Origin: Anaerolineaceae bacterium
GTDB taxonomy: Bacteria; Chloroflexota; Anaerolineae; Anaerolineales; Anaerolineaceae
Assembly: GCA_030620065.1 (NCBI GenBank)
Contig: JAUXFJ010000003.1
Location: 1-23,459, forward strand
Length of the DNA: 23,459 nucleotides
Reading direction: 5' to 3'
The notes under the pieces were generated by a model that was not told the origin of the DNA, did not search any database, and saw only the letters and a program-made list of their open reading frames with translations. The position numbers were made by a program, and so were the translations under genes. The stretch's first letter is position 1. Every line of letters starts with the position of its first letter. Shown in pieces: positions 16,344 through 23,459 of this stretch.

Positions 16344-16991
16344 ATGATGGATTTAGAATTACTATCCATCCCAACATTGATATTATTAACGCTTACATCG
16401 CTTGGTCTACTGCTAATTAGTACCTGGCGGTTCAGTCTAATATTATTGGCAATTCAATATGCAGCAGCATTTATCCTTATCGCTCAGAACTGGTCTATTC
16501 AATTGGCAGTAACTTTCTTAGTCGCTGGATGGATCGCAGTGGCAGTACTTGGGCTAGCTGCTGCAAACACCAGTCAACCGCAATCAGAGCATAGAGGGGA
16601 TCGTCAAAAAAAGGAACATAAAGAACACATCAAACCCTTCAAGCATTTTATCGCATCAGGCAGCATGTTTCAACTCATCGCTGCGGGTTTAGTCATATTT
16701 GCCATTATTTATCTTGCTCCCCTGATTAGTAAAGGTCTTCCTGAGATTAAATTAGTGTACGCATTGAGTGGTTCAATCTTGATTGGCATGGGACTCTTAA
16801 AACTGGGATTTACAGACCAAACCTTGATGATCATTATTGGATTATTAATAATTTTATCTGGATTTGAAATAATATACGCAGTCATTGAGAAATCAACATT
16901 GATCGTAGGTCTGTTAGCTGTCGTAACGCTCGGGATTGCCATGGCGGGATCTTATCTATTGATAGCCCCTAAAATTAAGGAGCAGGATTGA
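16344..16991 (+). CDS. Small polytopic membrane protein linking the two antiporter-like subunits
   Basis: 215 residues with about seven hydrophobic segments: two or three before a charged, cytoplasmic-looking loop (residues about 77-100, with HRGDRQKKEHKEH), and four or five after it. The segment LTLTSLGLLLIS to AVLGLAA, and GFTDQTLMIIIGLLIILSGFEIIYAVIE, recall NuoK/MnhC/HyfE-type small subunits in which a glutamate sits within the membrane (Glu in SGFEIIYAVIEKS), but similarity is not strong enough to name it. It follows the first antiporter-like gene by 12 bases, has AGAGG before the ATG at 16344, and overlaps the TTG start of the second by four bases. Location and size make it a likely part of the same membrane complex. 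Confidence 0.7.
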   Translation: MMDLELLSIPTLILLTLTSLGLLLISTWRFSLILLAIQYAAAFILIAQNWSIQLAVTFLVAGWIAVAVLGLAAANTSQPQSEHRGDRQKKEHKEHIKPFKHFIASGSMFQLIAAGLVIFAIIYLAPLISKGLPEIKLVYALSGSILIGMGLLKLGFTDQTLMIIIGLLIILSGFEIIYAVIEKSTLIVGLLAVVTLGIAMAGSYLLIAPKIKEQD

Positions 16992-18448
16992 ACGCGCCGA
17001 TAATCTGGATCATTTTTCCTGCAGTAGCTGCAGTGGTAATGTTTTTTTTTCGCAGGCACAGGAAAACAATTAATTTACTGGGTTTCTTCGTTGCGATATT
17101 TCTTGCGTTTCTCGCCTGGCTGCTGCATATTGGTGAAACTTACACAATCGGAATTATCCCCAATATTCCCACGATCACCATCCAAGACACACTCGTAATT
17201 CTCGGACGGGGCTTCGTAATTGAAGAAAGCACCCGCGCGACTCTTTTATTGATATTCAGCAGTGTAGCATTTTGGTTTGGGGCTGCGACGATAGCCAGAT
17301 CGGTAAATACATTTGTTCCTGTCGGCTTAGGTATGGCTGCTTTGCTGACAGCAGCCATTTCAGTTGTACCATTCTTATACGCTGCAATACTCATCGTGCT
17401 CACAGCGTTAGTGAGTGTTGTAATTCTTGTTCCCATGGATACCAAACCAAGCCGTGGCGTACTGCGGTTCTTAACCTTTCAAACACTCGGAATGCCGTTC
17501 ATACTTATCGCTGGATGGTACTTGAGCGGTATTGAAACAGAGATTATCGATCAGCAATTGGTCCTGCGCATCCTTGCAACGTTAGGAATTGGACTTGCCT
17601 TATTTATGGCTATATTTCCATTCCACAGCTGGATCCCATTACTGGCGCAGGAAGCCCATCCATACACCGTCGCATTTCTCGTGTACATGATTCCCCAAGC
17701 AGTTTCACTTTTTGTGCTGAACTTCATAATCCGATTCAGCTGGATAAGTGTCGCCCCCATTGCATTTAATGCAATCAGATTGATGGGGATTTTGATGGTG
17801 GGTTTTGGGGGTATCTGGGCGGCATTCCAGAAACATCTCGGTCGAATGCTTGGATTTGCTGCCTTGATGGAGATTGGTTATACATTGCTTGCGCTTAGCA
17901 TTCTTGAGCCCGGATCTTTCACAGAAATTACTTCTACTGGTACAGAGATCGTGATCAGCAATCCTCTAATTGGTATATATTATGGACAATTTCTTCCTCG
18001 ACTTGTTGGATTAGGATTGTGGGCACTTGCCCTGGTGATTATTAAATCGAATGTTGGTGACCTGGATTTTCAATCCATACGGAGTGCCGCTTATAAGATG
18101 CCTTTTGCATCGATAAGTGTAATCGTCGCTATTTTCTCTCTAGCAGGGTTGCCATTATTTGCTGGATTTCCGATCCGGTTAGCGCTTTGGTCTGTAATAA
18201 TGGAGAAATCTCAAACGATAGCACTACTCATGTTGGTAGGTATTTCAGGCTTACTTATTGCTGGACTGAGGGTCTTATCGATCTTAATCCATAATACCGA
18301 TCGCCCCATGGAAATTACAGAAAGTAGATCTCAAGTAGCATTCCTGCTGATTGGTTGTGCAATATTATTAATATTTGGTTTGTTCCCACACTTATTTCTT
18401 TCAGCGGTGGGTGGTATAACTGGTATTATCGGTATATCGAGTCCCTGA
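16988..18448 (+). CDS. Second complex I antiporter-like membrane protein (NuoM/N-related)
   Basis: 486 residues with about 13-14 membrane segments. The diagnostic stretch is FPFHSWIPLLAQEAHPYTVA (210-229), the counterpart of the PxHxWLPDAHxxAP region in NuoM/N and formate hydrogenlyase subunits, followed by GFGGIWAAFQKHLGRMLGFAALMEIGYTLL and IFSLAGLPLFAGFPIRL, both family hallmarks. However, there is no lysine between residues 189 and 250, where the family has two lysines of the proton path, and the helix-5 glutamate is not seen (LIVLTALVSVVIL). The start is TTG 16988, overlapping the previous stop by four bases. Together with the two genes upstream it forms a three-subunit membrane module. 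The function is probably related to ion movement or energy conservation, but that is inferred only from the fold. Confidence 0.8.
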   Translation: MNAPIIWIIFPAVAAVVMFFFRRHRKTINLLGFFVAIFLAFLAWLLHIGETYTIGIIPNIPTITIQDTLVILGRGFVIEESTRATLLLIFSSVAFWFGAATIARSVNTFVPVGLGMAALLTAAISVVPFLYAAILIVLTALVSVVILVPMDTKPSRGVLRFLTFQTLGMPFILIAGWYLSGIETEIIDQQLVLRILATLGIGLALFMAIFPFHSWIPLLAQEAHPYTVAFLVYMIPQAVSLFVLNFIIRFSWISVAPIAFNAIRLMGILMVGFGGIWAAFQKHLGRMLGFAALMEIGYTLLALSILEPGSFTEITSTGTEIVISNPLIGIYYGQFLPRLVGLGLWALALVIIKSNVGDLDFQSIRSAAYKMPFASISVIVAIFSLAGLPLFAGFPIRLALWSVIMEKSQTIALLMLVGISGLLIAGLRVLSILIHNTDRPMEITESRSQVAFLLIGCAILLIFGLFPHLFLSAVGGITGIIGISSP

Positions 18449-18465
18449 ACTGGATCACTCAGACA

Positions 18466-18474
18466 TGCTATAAT
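18466..18474 (+). promoter_or_regulatory. Extended -10 promoter for the coiled-coil gene and selB
   Basis: TGC directly before a perfect TATAAT (18469-18474). The -35 region is poor (CTGAAC at 18445-18450, 18 bases away), as expected for an extended -10 promoter. Transcription would start near 18481, giving a leader of about 67 bases with AAAGGAGA before the ATG at 18548. Confidence 0.65.
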
Positions 18475-18547
18475 CAACCGGTTTTTTATTCGTACTTAAA
18501 CATAAATCTTCCTACTATCTTCAGCCAATATCAAAGGAGAGATTCGT

Positions 18548-19726
18548 ATGGATATGGAGCAAATTGCCAAACAGGTAGATTGGCTTGACGACGAAAGACG
18601 TCGCGATAAGACAAAATTAGGGTCTTTGGAAGAGCGTTTAATTTCGCTCGAGGAAAACACTTCACCGCTTGCATCACAAATAAATGAATTGTCAAGTGAA
18701 ATAAATCTTTTATCTACAATTACAACGAGGTTAGATCAATTCGATGACACGATACTACAAGAGCGTGTTACTACAAAAAAATATTTTGACGAATTAGACA
18801 GACAAATCCAAAAAGCTCAGGATGATAATGAAAAAATCCGACGGTCGGAGATCGGCGCGATCGACTCCTCAATTGGCGAAATTCAGCGAGAATTGGATAT
18901 AATTCCAGGTATCCAGAAAAGGATCGAAGCCAGAATTGATGAAGAGAATCGCCTTTCTCGCTCAATCGATGAAAACAGGAATAAACTAGACGAAATCCGC
19001 CGAAGTGAAGAGGAATACACGCGCACTATCCGCTTGCTCGATGATGGACGCAGACAGGATGGGAAACGCCTGACAGATTTACAGGGAGAAGTAAGTTCGA
19101 TTCGAAAACGCGTTGACGAACATCGCGGTCAGATCGAATTAAATAATGTCGCTGCTCACAAACTGGAAACTCGAATTGACGAATTAGTTGTTGTCGAATC
19201 AGATAGACGAGAGGCTCAAGAGAAATTTTTAGAGAGGCAGGCACTTAGCCAGGTAGAACGAGACCGAGAATGGAAAGAATGGCAAAACCGATTCGACCAG
19301 ATTGAACAACAGACCAAGGATGTAGAGAATAATCTTCAATCACTTGAAACTACCCATCGCGAGCTTAAACGCACCCAACAAACAATTGATGATCTTTCCC
19401 AGAAGTTAGAACGCAGAATAAGCGAGATTACTGAGATCCAACGTTTATCAGACGAAAGATTTCGTCAGGAATGGGTCACTTTTAAAGCAGACGACCAGAA
19501 AAGATGGACAAACTATACACTCACTCAGGACGAACAACGCAGTGAGATTCTCCGCCAGATTGAAAATTTATCAGAAAAACTTACCTTTTTAGAAGATTCG
19601 GTTCAAGATGTATCCGATCTGCTTCAGCAGGTGAGGGAACTATCTCAAAAGCGGTTGCAATCACTACGAGCAGCAGTCCATGATTGGGTAACGGAATACG
19701 AAAAATTAATCGGAACTTCTCGCTAA
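18548..19726 (+). CDS. Long soluble coiled-coil protein, function unknown
   Basis: 392 residues, almost wholly charged and helical, with heptad-like spacing of Leu/Ile from about 10 to 375 (for example IAKQVDWLDDERRRDKTKL, LEERLISLEENTSPL, VSDLLQQVRELSQKRLQSL). There is no signal peptide, membrane segment or ATPase motif, so it is not an SMC or RecN protein, and low-complexity helices make distant homology searches unreliable. The composition is rich in Glu, Arg, Gln and Asp. Part of the C-terminus (HDWVTEYEKLIGTSR) may leave the coil. The ATG at 18548 has a strong AAAGGAGA site. It follows its own promoter and stands 22 bases before selB, so the two are likely co-transcribed; no functional link to selenocysteine insertion is known to me. 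Confidence 0.8.
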   Translation: MDMEQIAKQVDWLDDERRRDKTKLGSLEERLISLEENTSPLASQINELSSEINLLSTITTRLDQFDDTILQERVTTKKYFDELDRQIQKAQDDNEKIRRSEIGAIDSSIGEIQRELDIIPGIQKRIEARIDEENRLSRSIDENRNKLDEIRRSEEEYTRTIRLLDDGRRQDGKRLTDLQGEVSSIRKRVDEHRGQIELNNVAAHKLETRIDELVVVESDRREAQEKFLERQALSQVERDREWKEWQNRFDQIEQQTKDVENNLQSLETTHRELKRTQQTIDDLSQKLERRISEITEIQRLSDERFRQEWVTFKADDQKRWTNYTLTQDEQRSEILRQIENLSEKLTFLEDSVQDVSDLLQQVRELSQKRLQSLRAAVHDWVTEYEKLIGTSR

Positions 19727-19748
19727 ATCTATCAAAAAGAGCATCACA

Positions 19749-21692
19749 ATGCGCGTAATTGGTACGGCTGGGCATGTTGATCATGGGAAATCTACGTTGG
19801 TTGAAGCACTGACTGGTATCAACCCTGATCGGCTAAAAGAAGAACAAATAAGGGAAATGACAATCGATTTAGGGTTTGCCTGGTTAACCCTACCGGATGG
19901 AGAAGATGTTGGCATTGTTGATGTACCAGGTCATCGTGATTTCATTGAGAATATGCTGGCTGGCGTTGGGGGCATTGATGCTGCTTTATTCGTTGTTGCT
20001 GCCGATGAAGGTGTGATGCCCCAAACTCGTGAGCATCTCTCAATCTTGAATATCCTGCAAATACAGGGTGGTGTGGTCGCTTTGACAAAAACCGACCTTG
20101 TTGATGAGGAGTGGCTGGAGCTGGTAGAGGAAGATCTTCGGATTTACCTGTCTTCCTCTGTTCTGAGCGACGCGCCAATTATTCGTGTGTCAGGCAAAAC
20201 ACACGCTGGTTTACCTGATTTGTTAGAAGCAATTGGTGATTGTTTGGTTCAACGACCGTCTCGTCCAGACCTCCATCGACCACGGCTTCCAGTGGACCGG
20301 GTATTTACTATATCTGGCTTTGGAACGATCGTAACAGGGACGCTTTCTGACGGCTGTTTTTCAGTTGGCGATGATATCGAAGTGCTACCTGATGGGATGC
20401 GCGCCAGAATTCGTGGTCTGGAAAGTCATAAGCGAAAATCGTCTACCGCAGTCCCTGGCAGTCGTACTGCAATCAATATTGCAGGAATTTCTGTTGATGA
20501 AATTCACCGTGGTGATGTAATCGCACATCCAAACAGCTATCGTCCGACTCAGCGTTTAGATGTCAGCTTTCAGCTACTACCAGAGGCATCCCAACCGTTA
20601 AGACACAATACGGAAGTAAAATTCTTTATTGGATCTTCAGAAGTTGTGACTCGTGTACGATTGCTGGGCGAGAGGGAATTATTACAGGGTATGGAAGGTT
20701 ATTTACAGCTTGAGCCAAAAAGCCCAGTTGTAGCGCTCCGTGGAGATAGATACATTCTCAGGCGCCCATCCCCTGGAGAAACGCTTGGTGGAGGCACAAT
20801 CCTGGACCCCCATCCTTCCGGTCGGCATAAACGCTATTCTCCGTCAACTCTGCAACGTTTTAGCGCGATCGCTGAGGGATCAAGCAAAGATGTAATTATT
20901 CAAACCTTAATATCGATTGGTCCATCTTCAATGCAGGATATTAGCGACCATACCAGCATCAATCCAGATGAAGTGATGTCAGCAGTCACTGATTTACAGA
21001 AGTCAGAGGAGATAATCGTAGTTGCCAATCGACCCCCACAAACAAAATTCATATCAAAAGAAATAAAAAAGACCGTCCAACCCATTAAAGACACTGATAT
21101 TTTAATCACGAGTGCAGATTGGTTTAATCTCCATTCTACGATCATCGAAATTGTAGATGATTTTCATAGATCGTATCCCCTTCAACGAGGTGTTCCCCGA
21201 GAGGAGCTAAAAAGCCGTTTGATAGCTGCCAGGAAATTATCCGCTGAATCATTTGATATTTTTTTGAGGAAAACACTCGAAACCGGTGAATTAGCGGAAT
21301 TAGGACCGATCATATTCAGACCATCTCATGAAATTGTATTCTCTGATGAACAACAACGTAATATTGATGATCTACTCATACGTTTTCATAAAAATCCGTA
21401 TTCCCCACCTTCGGTCAAAGAATGTCAGACCCATCTCGGCGATGATGTGTTTAGAGCGCTAATCGATCTCGGACATTTCATTGTTGTATCAAATGATGTC
21501 GTATTTCTCAAGGAAGATTTTGACAGAATGGTACAGGAGCCTATCAAGCTCTTTGCTAAAACTGATAAGCTAACAGCGGCTGAAGTTAGAGATCACTTCC
21601 GGACGAGTCGGAAATATGCTCTGGCCTTCCTGGAATATCTCGACTCGATTGAAATAACAATTCGCGAAGGAGATATGCGCAGGTTGAGATAA
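19749..21692 (+). CDS. selB: Selenocysteine-specific elongation factor SelB
   Basis: GTPase that brings Sec-tRNA(Sec) to the ribosome at UGA codons next to a SECIS hairpin. The EF-Tu-like G domain has G1 GHVDHGKST (8-16), the SelB-type switch MTIDLGFAWL (37-46), G3 DVPGH (58-62) and G4 TKTD (113-116). The beta-barrel domain has PVDRVFTISGFGTIVTGTL, typical of SelB, and the C-terminal 250 residues form the winged-helix series that binds SECIS RNA, ending in FRTSRKYALAFLEYLDS as in other SelB proteins. At 647 residues it is full length. One deviation: the usual RG before the switch motif reads RE (35-36). The gene implies that the host has selA, selC, selD and selenoproteins elsewhere; I see none of these in the window. 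Confidence 0.96.
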   Translation: MRVIGTAGHVDHGKSTLVEALTGINPDRLKEEQIREMTIDLGFAWLTLPDGEDVGIVDVPGHRDFIENMLAGVGGIDAALFVVAADEGVMPQTREHLSILNILQIQGGVVALTKTDLVDEEWLELVEEDLRIYLSSSVLSDAPIIRVSGKTHAGLPDLLEAIGDCLVQRPSRPDLHRPRLPVDRVFTISGFGTIVTGTLSDGCFSVGDDIEVLPDGMRARIRGLESHKRKSSTAVPGSRTAINIAGISVDEIHRGDVIAHPNSYRPTQRLDVSFQLLPEASQPLRHNTEVKFFIGSSEVVTRVRLLGERELLQGMEGYLQLEPKSPVVALRGDRYILRRPSPGETLGGGTILDPHPSGRHKRYSPSTLQRFSAIAEGSSKDVIIQTLISIGPSSMQDISDHTSINPDEVMSAVTDLQKSEEIIVVANRPPQTKFISKEIKKTVQPIKDTDILITSADWFNLHSTIIEIVDDFHRSYPLQRGVPREELKSRLIAARKLSAESFDIFLRKTLETGELAELGPIIFRPSHEIVFSDEQQRNIDDLLIRFHKNPYSPPSVKECQTHLGDDVFRALIDLGHFIVVSNDVVFLKEDFDRMVQEPIKLFAKTDKLTAAEVRDHFRTSRKYALAFLEYLDSIEITIREGDMRRLR

Positions 21693-21740
21693 TGACTATG
21701 TTTATTGAACCTCCATGCCATTGTCTCAAAACTAACATTA

Positions 21741-21768
21741 TTGTCCATTCTATTGCAGGGTGTATAAT
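21741..21768 (+). promoter_or_regulatory. Sigma-70-type promoter placed for a leaderless mRNA
   Basis: TTGTCC (21741-21746), a 16-base spacer and a perfect TATAAT (21763-21768). The expected start of transcription, about seven bases downstream, falls on the ATG at 21775, and no Shine-Dalgarno sequence lies between. Confidence 0.65.
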
Positions 21769-21774
21769 ATAGAT

Positions 21775-23459
21775 ATGAACGCCATTAGAGTCAGACCTGA
21801 ATTTATTATAATAATCAAAAAATACACTGTATATTCATTGGTGCTGGCTCTATTAATCGTAGTAATTGGGCTCTTACTTCCTCCTAATATCAATTCTAGA
21901 GCTGCTGGGAATCTTACGATTACTACAATCACCTGGAATGTAATTGGGTTAGACAGACAGGATGTATTTACTGGTCCGAATCAATTCCCTGTTGGTGCAC
22001 GAGTCTGCAATACCGGAGATACGGATGCAACAAATTTGGTGGTGGATTTTGAGTGGGACAGCGGCAACCCATATATAAGCTTATCAAGTAATAATACGCA
22101 ATCCATCACAATCCTTCCCCCCTCTACCTGCCATGATTTTTATTTCAATGCAATCATAAATCGGGACGAATCCGCAAAACTAACTGCGCGCCGGTATCAT
22201 GTAACCGCATCAGCGGATGGTCTGGCTTCCGTCTCAACCCTGGTTCCAAGGCAGCTTTTTGTGCAGGAGCTAGACCAAAACATAAATGAAAATTTGGGAT
22301 CAATTACCGGACCCACGAGCGTTCTTGTTGGTCAATCGTACACTTATATTCTCCAGCAGAGCACAGTCCCTGATCAACAGCAATTGGTGAATTTCATAGA
22401 CTTTCCGAGCGATATTTTTAATGTCCAATCCATCGATGTCGAATACAGCACACCTGCAGGAGGAATGAATAATAAAACATACGCAGATGCATGCGGATGG
22501 GATGACGATCCGAATTCACCGACTTATCTGCAATGTGTCGGGCCTGCTCCGTCGGATTTTCCTGATGGTGTAGCGGGCGGCACGGTCCAGATTACCTACA
22601 CGGTTCAGGTAGTCTCAGCAGGAACAGCAGAATTAAAAAGTTTATTCTATGGATATGATGAAGATGCTTATGCATACCAGTACGATCAGAATTCAACATC
22701 TCTCACCGTAATTGCCTTCGACCAGACTGAAGATACACCTACAGCGACAAATACTCAAACAGTCACTAACACGCCAACAATCACAGGTACACCCCCCACA
22801 GCGACCGCATCTGCGACACCGACCATAACAGGAACACCACCAACTGCGACACCTACCTTTACCGGTACACCACCAACACCGACTGCAACAGGCACAATCA
22901 CGCCATATATGAGCATAACCAAAGCGGCAAGTGCATCGATTGTTAAGCCGGGGAATACACTGACATTTACGATCAAAGTAAGTAATACAGGGTCGGCGCC
23001 CGCAGTAGATGTAACGGTCACAGATAATATAAATTCAGTTCTCAATATCAGCAGTGTATCCACTACGAAAGGGACCTACACCGTCAACACATCTACTCGA
23101 ACAGTGACGGTAAATGTCGGTTCGCTATCTCCCAACCAGTCCGCTACGATCACGATAGTTACTAAAGTTAATACGACAGCAACAACAACAGCAACCTATA
23201 CAAATTATGCACGCCTATCCCACAAATATGGTGGCGTAACATTTTCTATAAACTCAAATACGGTCAGTTTTACTGTTCAAATCAGTGGCACTTTACCACC
23301 GACGGGTCTAGCTCCAATTAATCCAGATTATGAAGAAGATTCTGGGATATTCTTACCACTACTCATTATTTGCATCGTTCTCGGATTATCTGGATTGGTG
23401 ATTATCATTCAAAGTTTGCGATTGAAATCAAAAGGATCACCCTGGACAGATTGGTTTAC
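21775..23459 (+). CDS. Exported DUF11 surface protein with Thr/Pro linker, 3'-truncated by the window edge
   Basis: The frame is open from ATG 21775 to the last base (561 complete codons). A basic N-terminus and a hydrophobic stretch (about 18-36) form a signal sequence or anchor, with possible cleavage near NSRAAG. Residues 45-315 are beta-rich, with VGARVCNTGDTDATNLVVDF and a second domain near VGQSYTYILQ; four cysteines occur here. A Thr/Pro-rich linker spans about 321-378. The DUF11 domain follows (379 to about 465: KPGNTLTFTIKVSNTGSAPA and NVGSLSPNQSATITI). Then comes LPPTG (507-511), an acidic stretch, and a membrane helix (about 525-546) followed by basic RLKSKG. It may be a cell-surface adhesion or S-layer-associated protein; no enzyme motif is seen. 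The C-terminus after the helix is outside the window, so it is open whether the protein ends there or continues into another domain. Confidence 0.85.
   Translation, partial: MNAIRVRPEFIIIIKKYTVYSLVLALLIVVIGLLLPPNINSRAAGNLTITTITWNVIGLDRQDVFTGPNQFPVGARVCNTGDTDATNLVVDFEWDSGNPYISLSSNNTQSITILPPSTCHDFYFNAIINRDESAKLTARRYHVTASADGLASVSTLVPRQLFVQELDQNINENLGSITGPTSVLVGQSYTYILQQSTVPDQQQLVNFIDFPSDIFNVQSIDVEYSTPAGGMNNKTYADACGWDDDPNSPTYLQCVGPAPSDFPDGVAGGTVQITYTVQVVSAGTAELKSLFYGYDEDAYAYQYDQNSTSLTVIAFDQTEDTPTATNTQTVTNTPTITGTPPTATASATPTITGTPPTATPTFTGTPPTPTATGTITPYMSITKAASASIVKPGNTLTFTIKVSNTGSAPAVDVTVTDNINSVLNISSVSTTKGTYTVNTSTRTVTVNVGSLSPNQSATITIVTKVNTTATTTATYTNYARLSHKYGGVTFSINSNTVSFTVQISGTLPPTGLAPINPDYEEDSGIFLPLLIICIVLGLSGLVIIIQSLRLKSKGSPWTDWF
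22735..22905 (+). repeat. Degenerate tandem repeat coding for the Thr/Pro-rich linker
   Basis: ACAGG(A/T)ACACC(A/C)CC(A/C)AC-type units recur near 22783, 22828 and 22862, interspersed with ACA/ACG-rich DNA; in protein they give TxTGTPPTAT units. Such repeats change in number easily and can mislead assembly. Confidence 0.7.

Noticed and set aside
22735..22905. Short repeated units considered as a CRISPR array.
   Set aside because: Units are degenerate, in frame, without spacers of constant length, and encode a Thr/Pro linker.

Overview
The window is a fragment of a bacterial chromosome in which every gene I can support lies on the + strand. The best guess for the host is an anaerobic member of the Chloroflexota (Anaerolineae-like). 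This is an inference from the mix of Thr/Pro-rich linkers on exported proteins, a DUF11 surface protein, a YgeW-type carbamoyltransferase locus and SelB; no rRNA or other marker is present to confirm it.

Region 1 (1-13189) looks like a catabolic locus for a purine- or hydantoin-derived nitrogen compound. It starts inside a YgeW-type knotted carbamoyltransferase, followed by a carbamate kinase. Next comes a complete nucleoside/purine-type ABC importer: a BMP-family lipoprotein, a double ATPase and two permeases. Then follow a threonine-synthase-like PLP enzyme, a GtrB/DPM1-like glycosyltransferase, a second and unusual fold-type II PLP enzyme, an uncharacterised 187-aa protein and a dihydropyrimidinase/hydantoinase. 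The simplest reading is import of a purine-like compound, hydrolysis of a cyclic ureide by HydA, transfer of carbamoyl groups to phosphate by the carbamoyltransferase, ATP formation by carbamate kinase, and conversion of the remaining amino acid by one or both PLP enzymes. This resembles the ygeW-ygeX-ygeY-hyuA-yqeA neighbourhood of E. coli and the anaerobic purine/uric acid clusters of gut bacteria, but with other PLP enzymes in the place of YgeX.

Region 2 (13186-18448) is a tightly coupled set: a lipoprotein with a probable beta-propeller, then three polytopic membrane proteins, two of them related to the antiporter-like subunits of complex I. It starts by a 4-base overlap with the end of hydA. 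The two antiporter-like proteins lack the lysines used for proton transfer in NuoL/M/N, so they form a divergent module of unknown role.

Region 3 (18449-21692) has its own strong extended -10 promoter, a long soluble coiled-coil protein and the selenocysteine-specific elongation factor SelB. The host therefore most likely makes selenoproteins.

Region 4 (21693-23459) carries a promoter placed so close to the start codon that the mRNA should be leaderless, followed by an exported protein with a Thr/Pro repeat linker, a DUF11 domain, an LPPTG sequence and a membrane segment; it runs off the right edge. I found no tRNA, rRNA, CRISPR array or insertion sequence.
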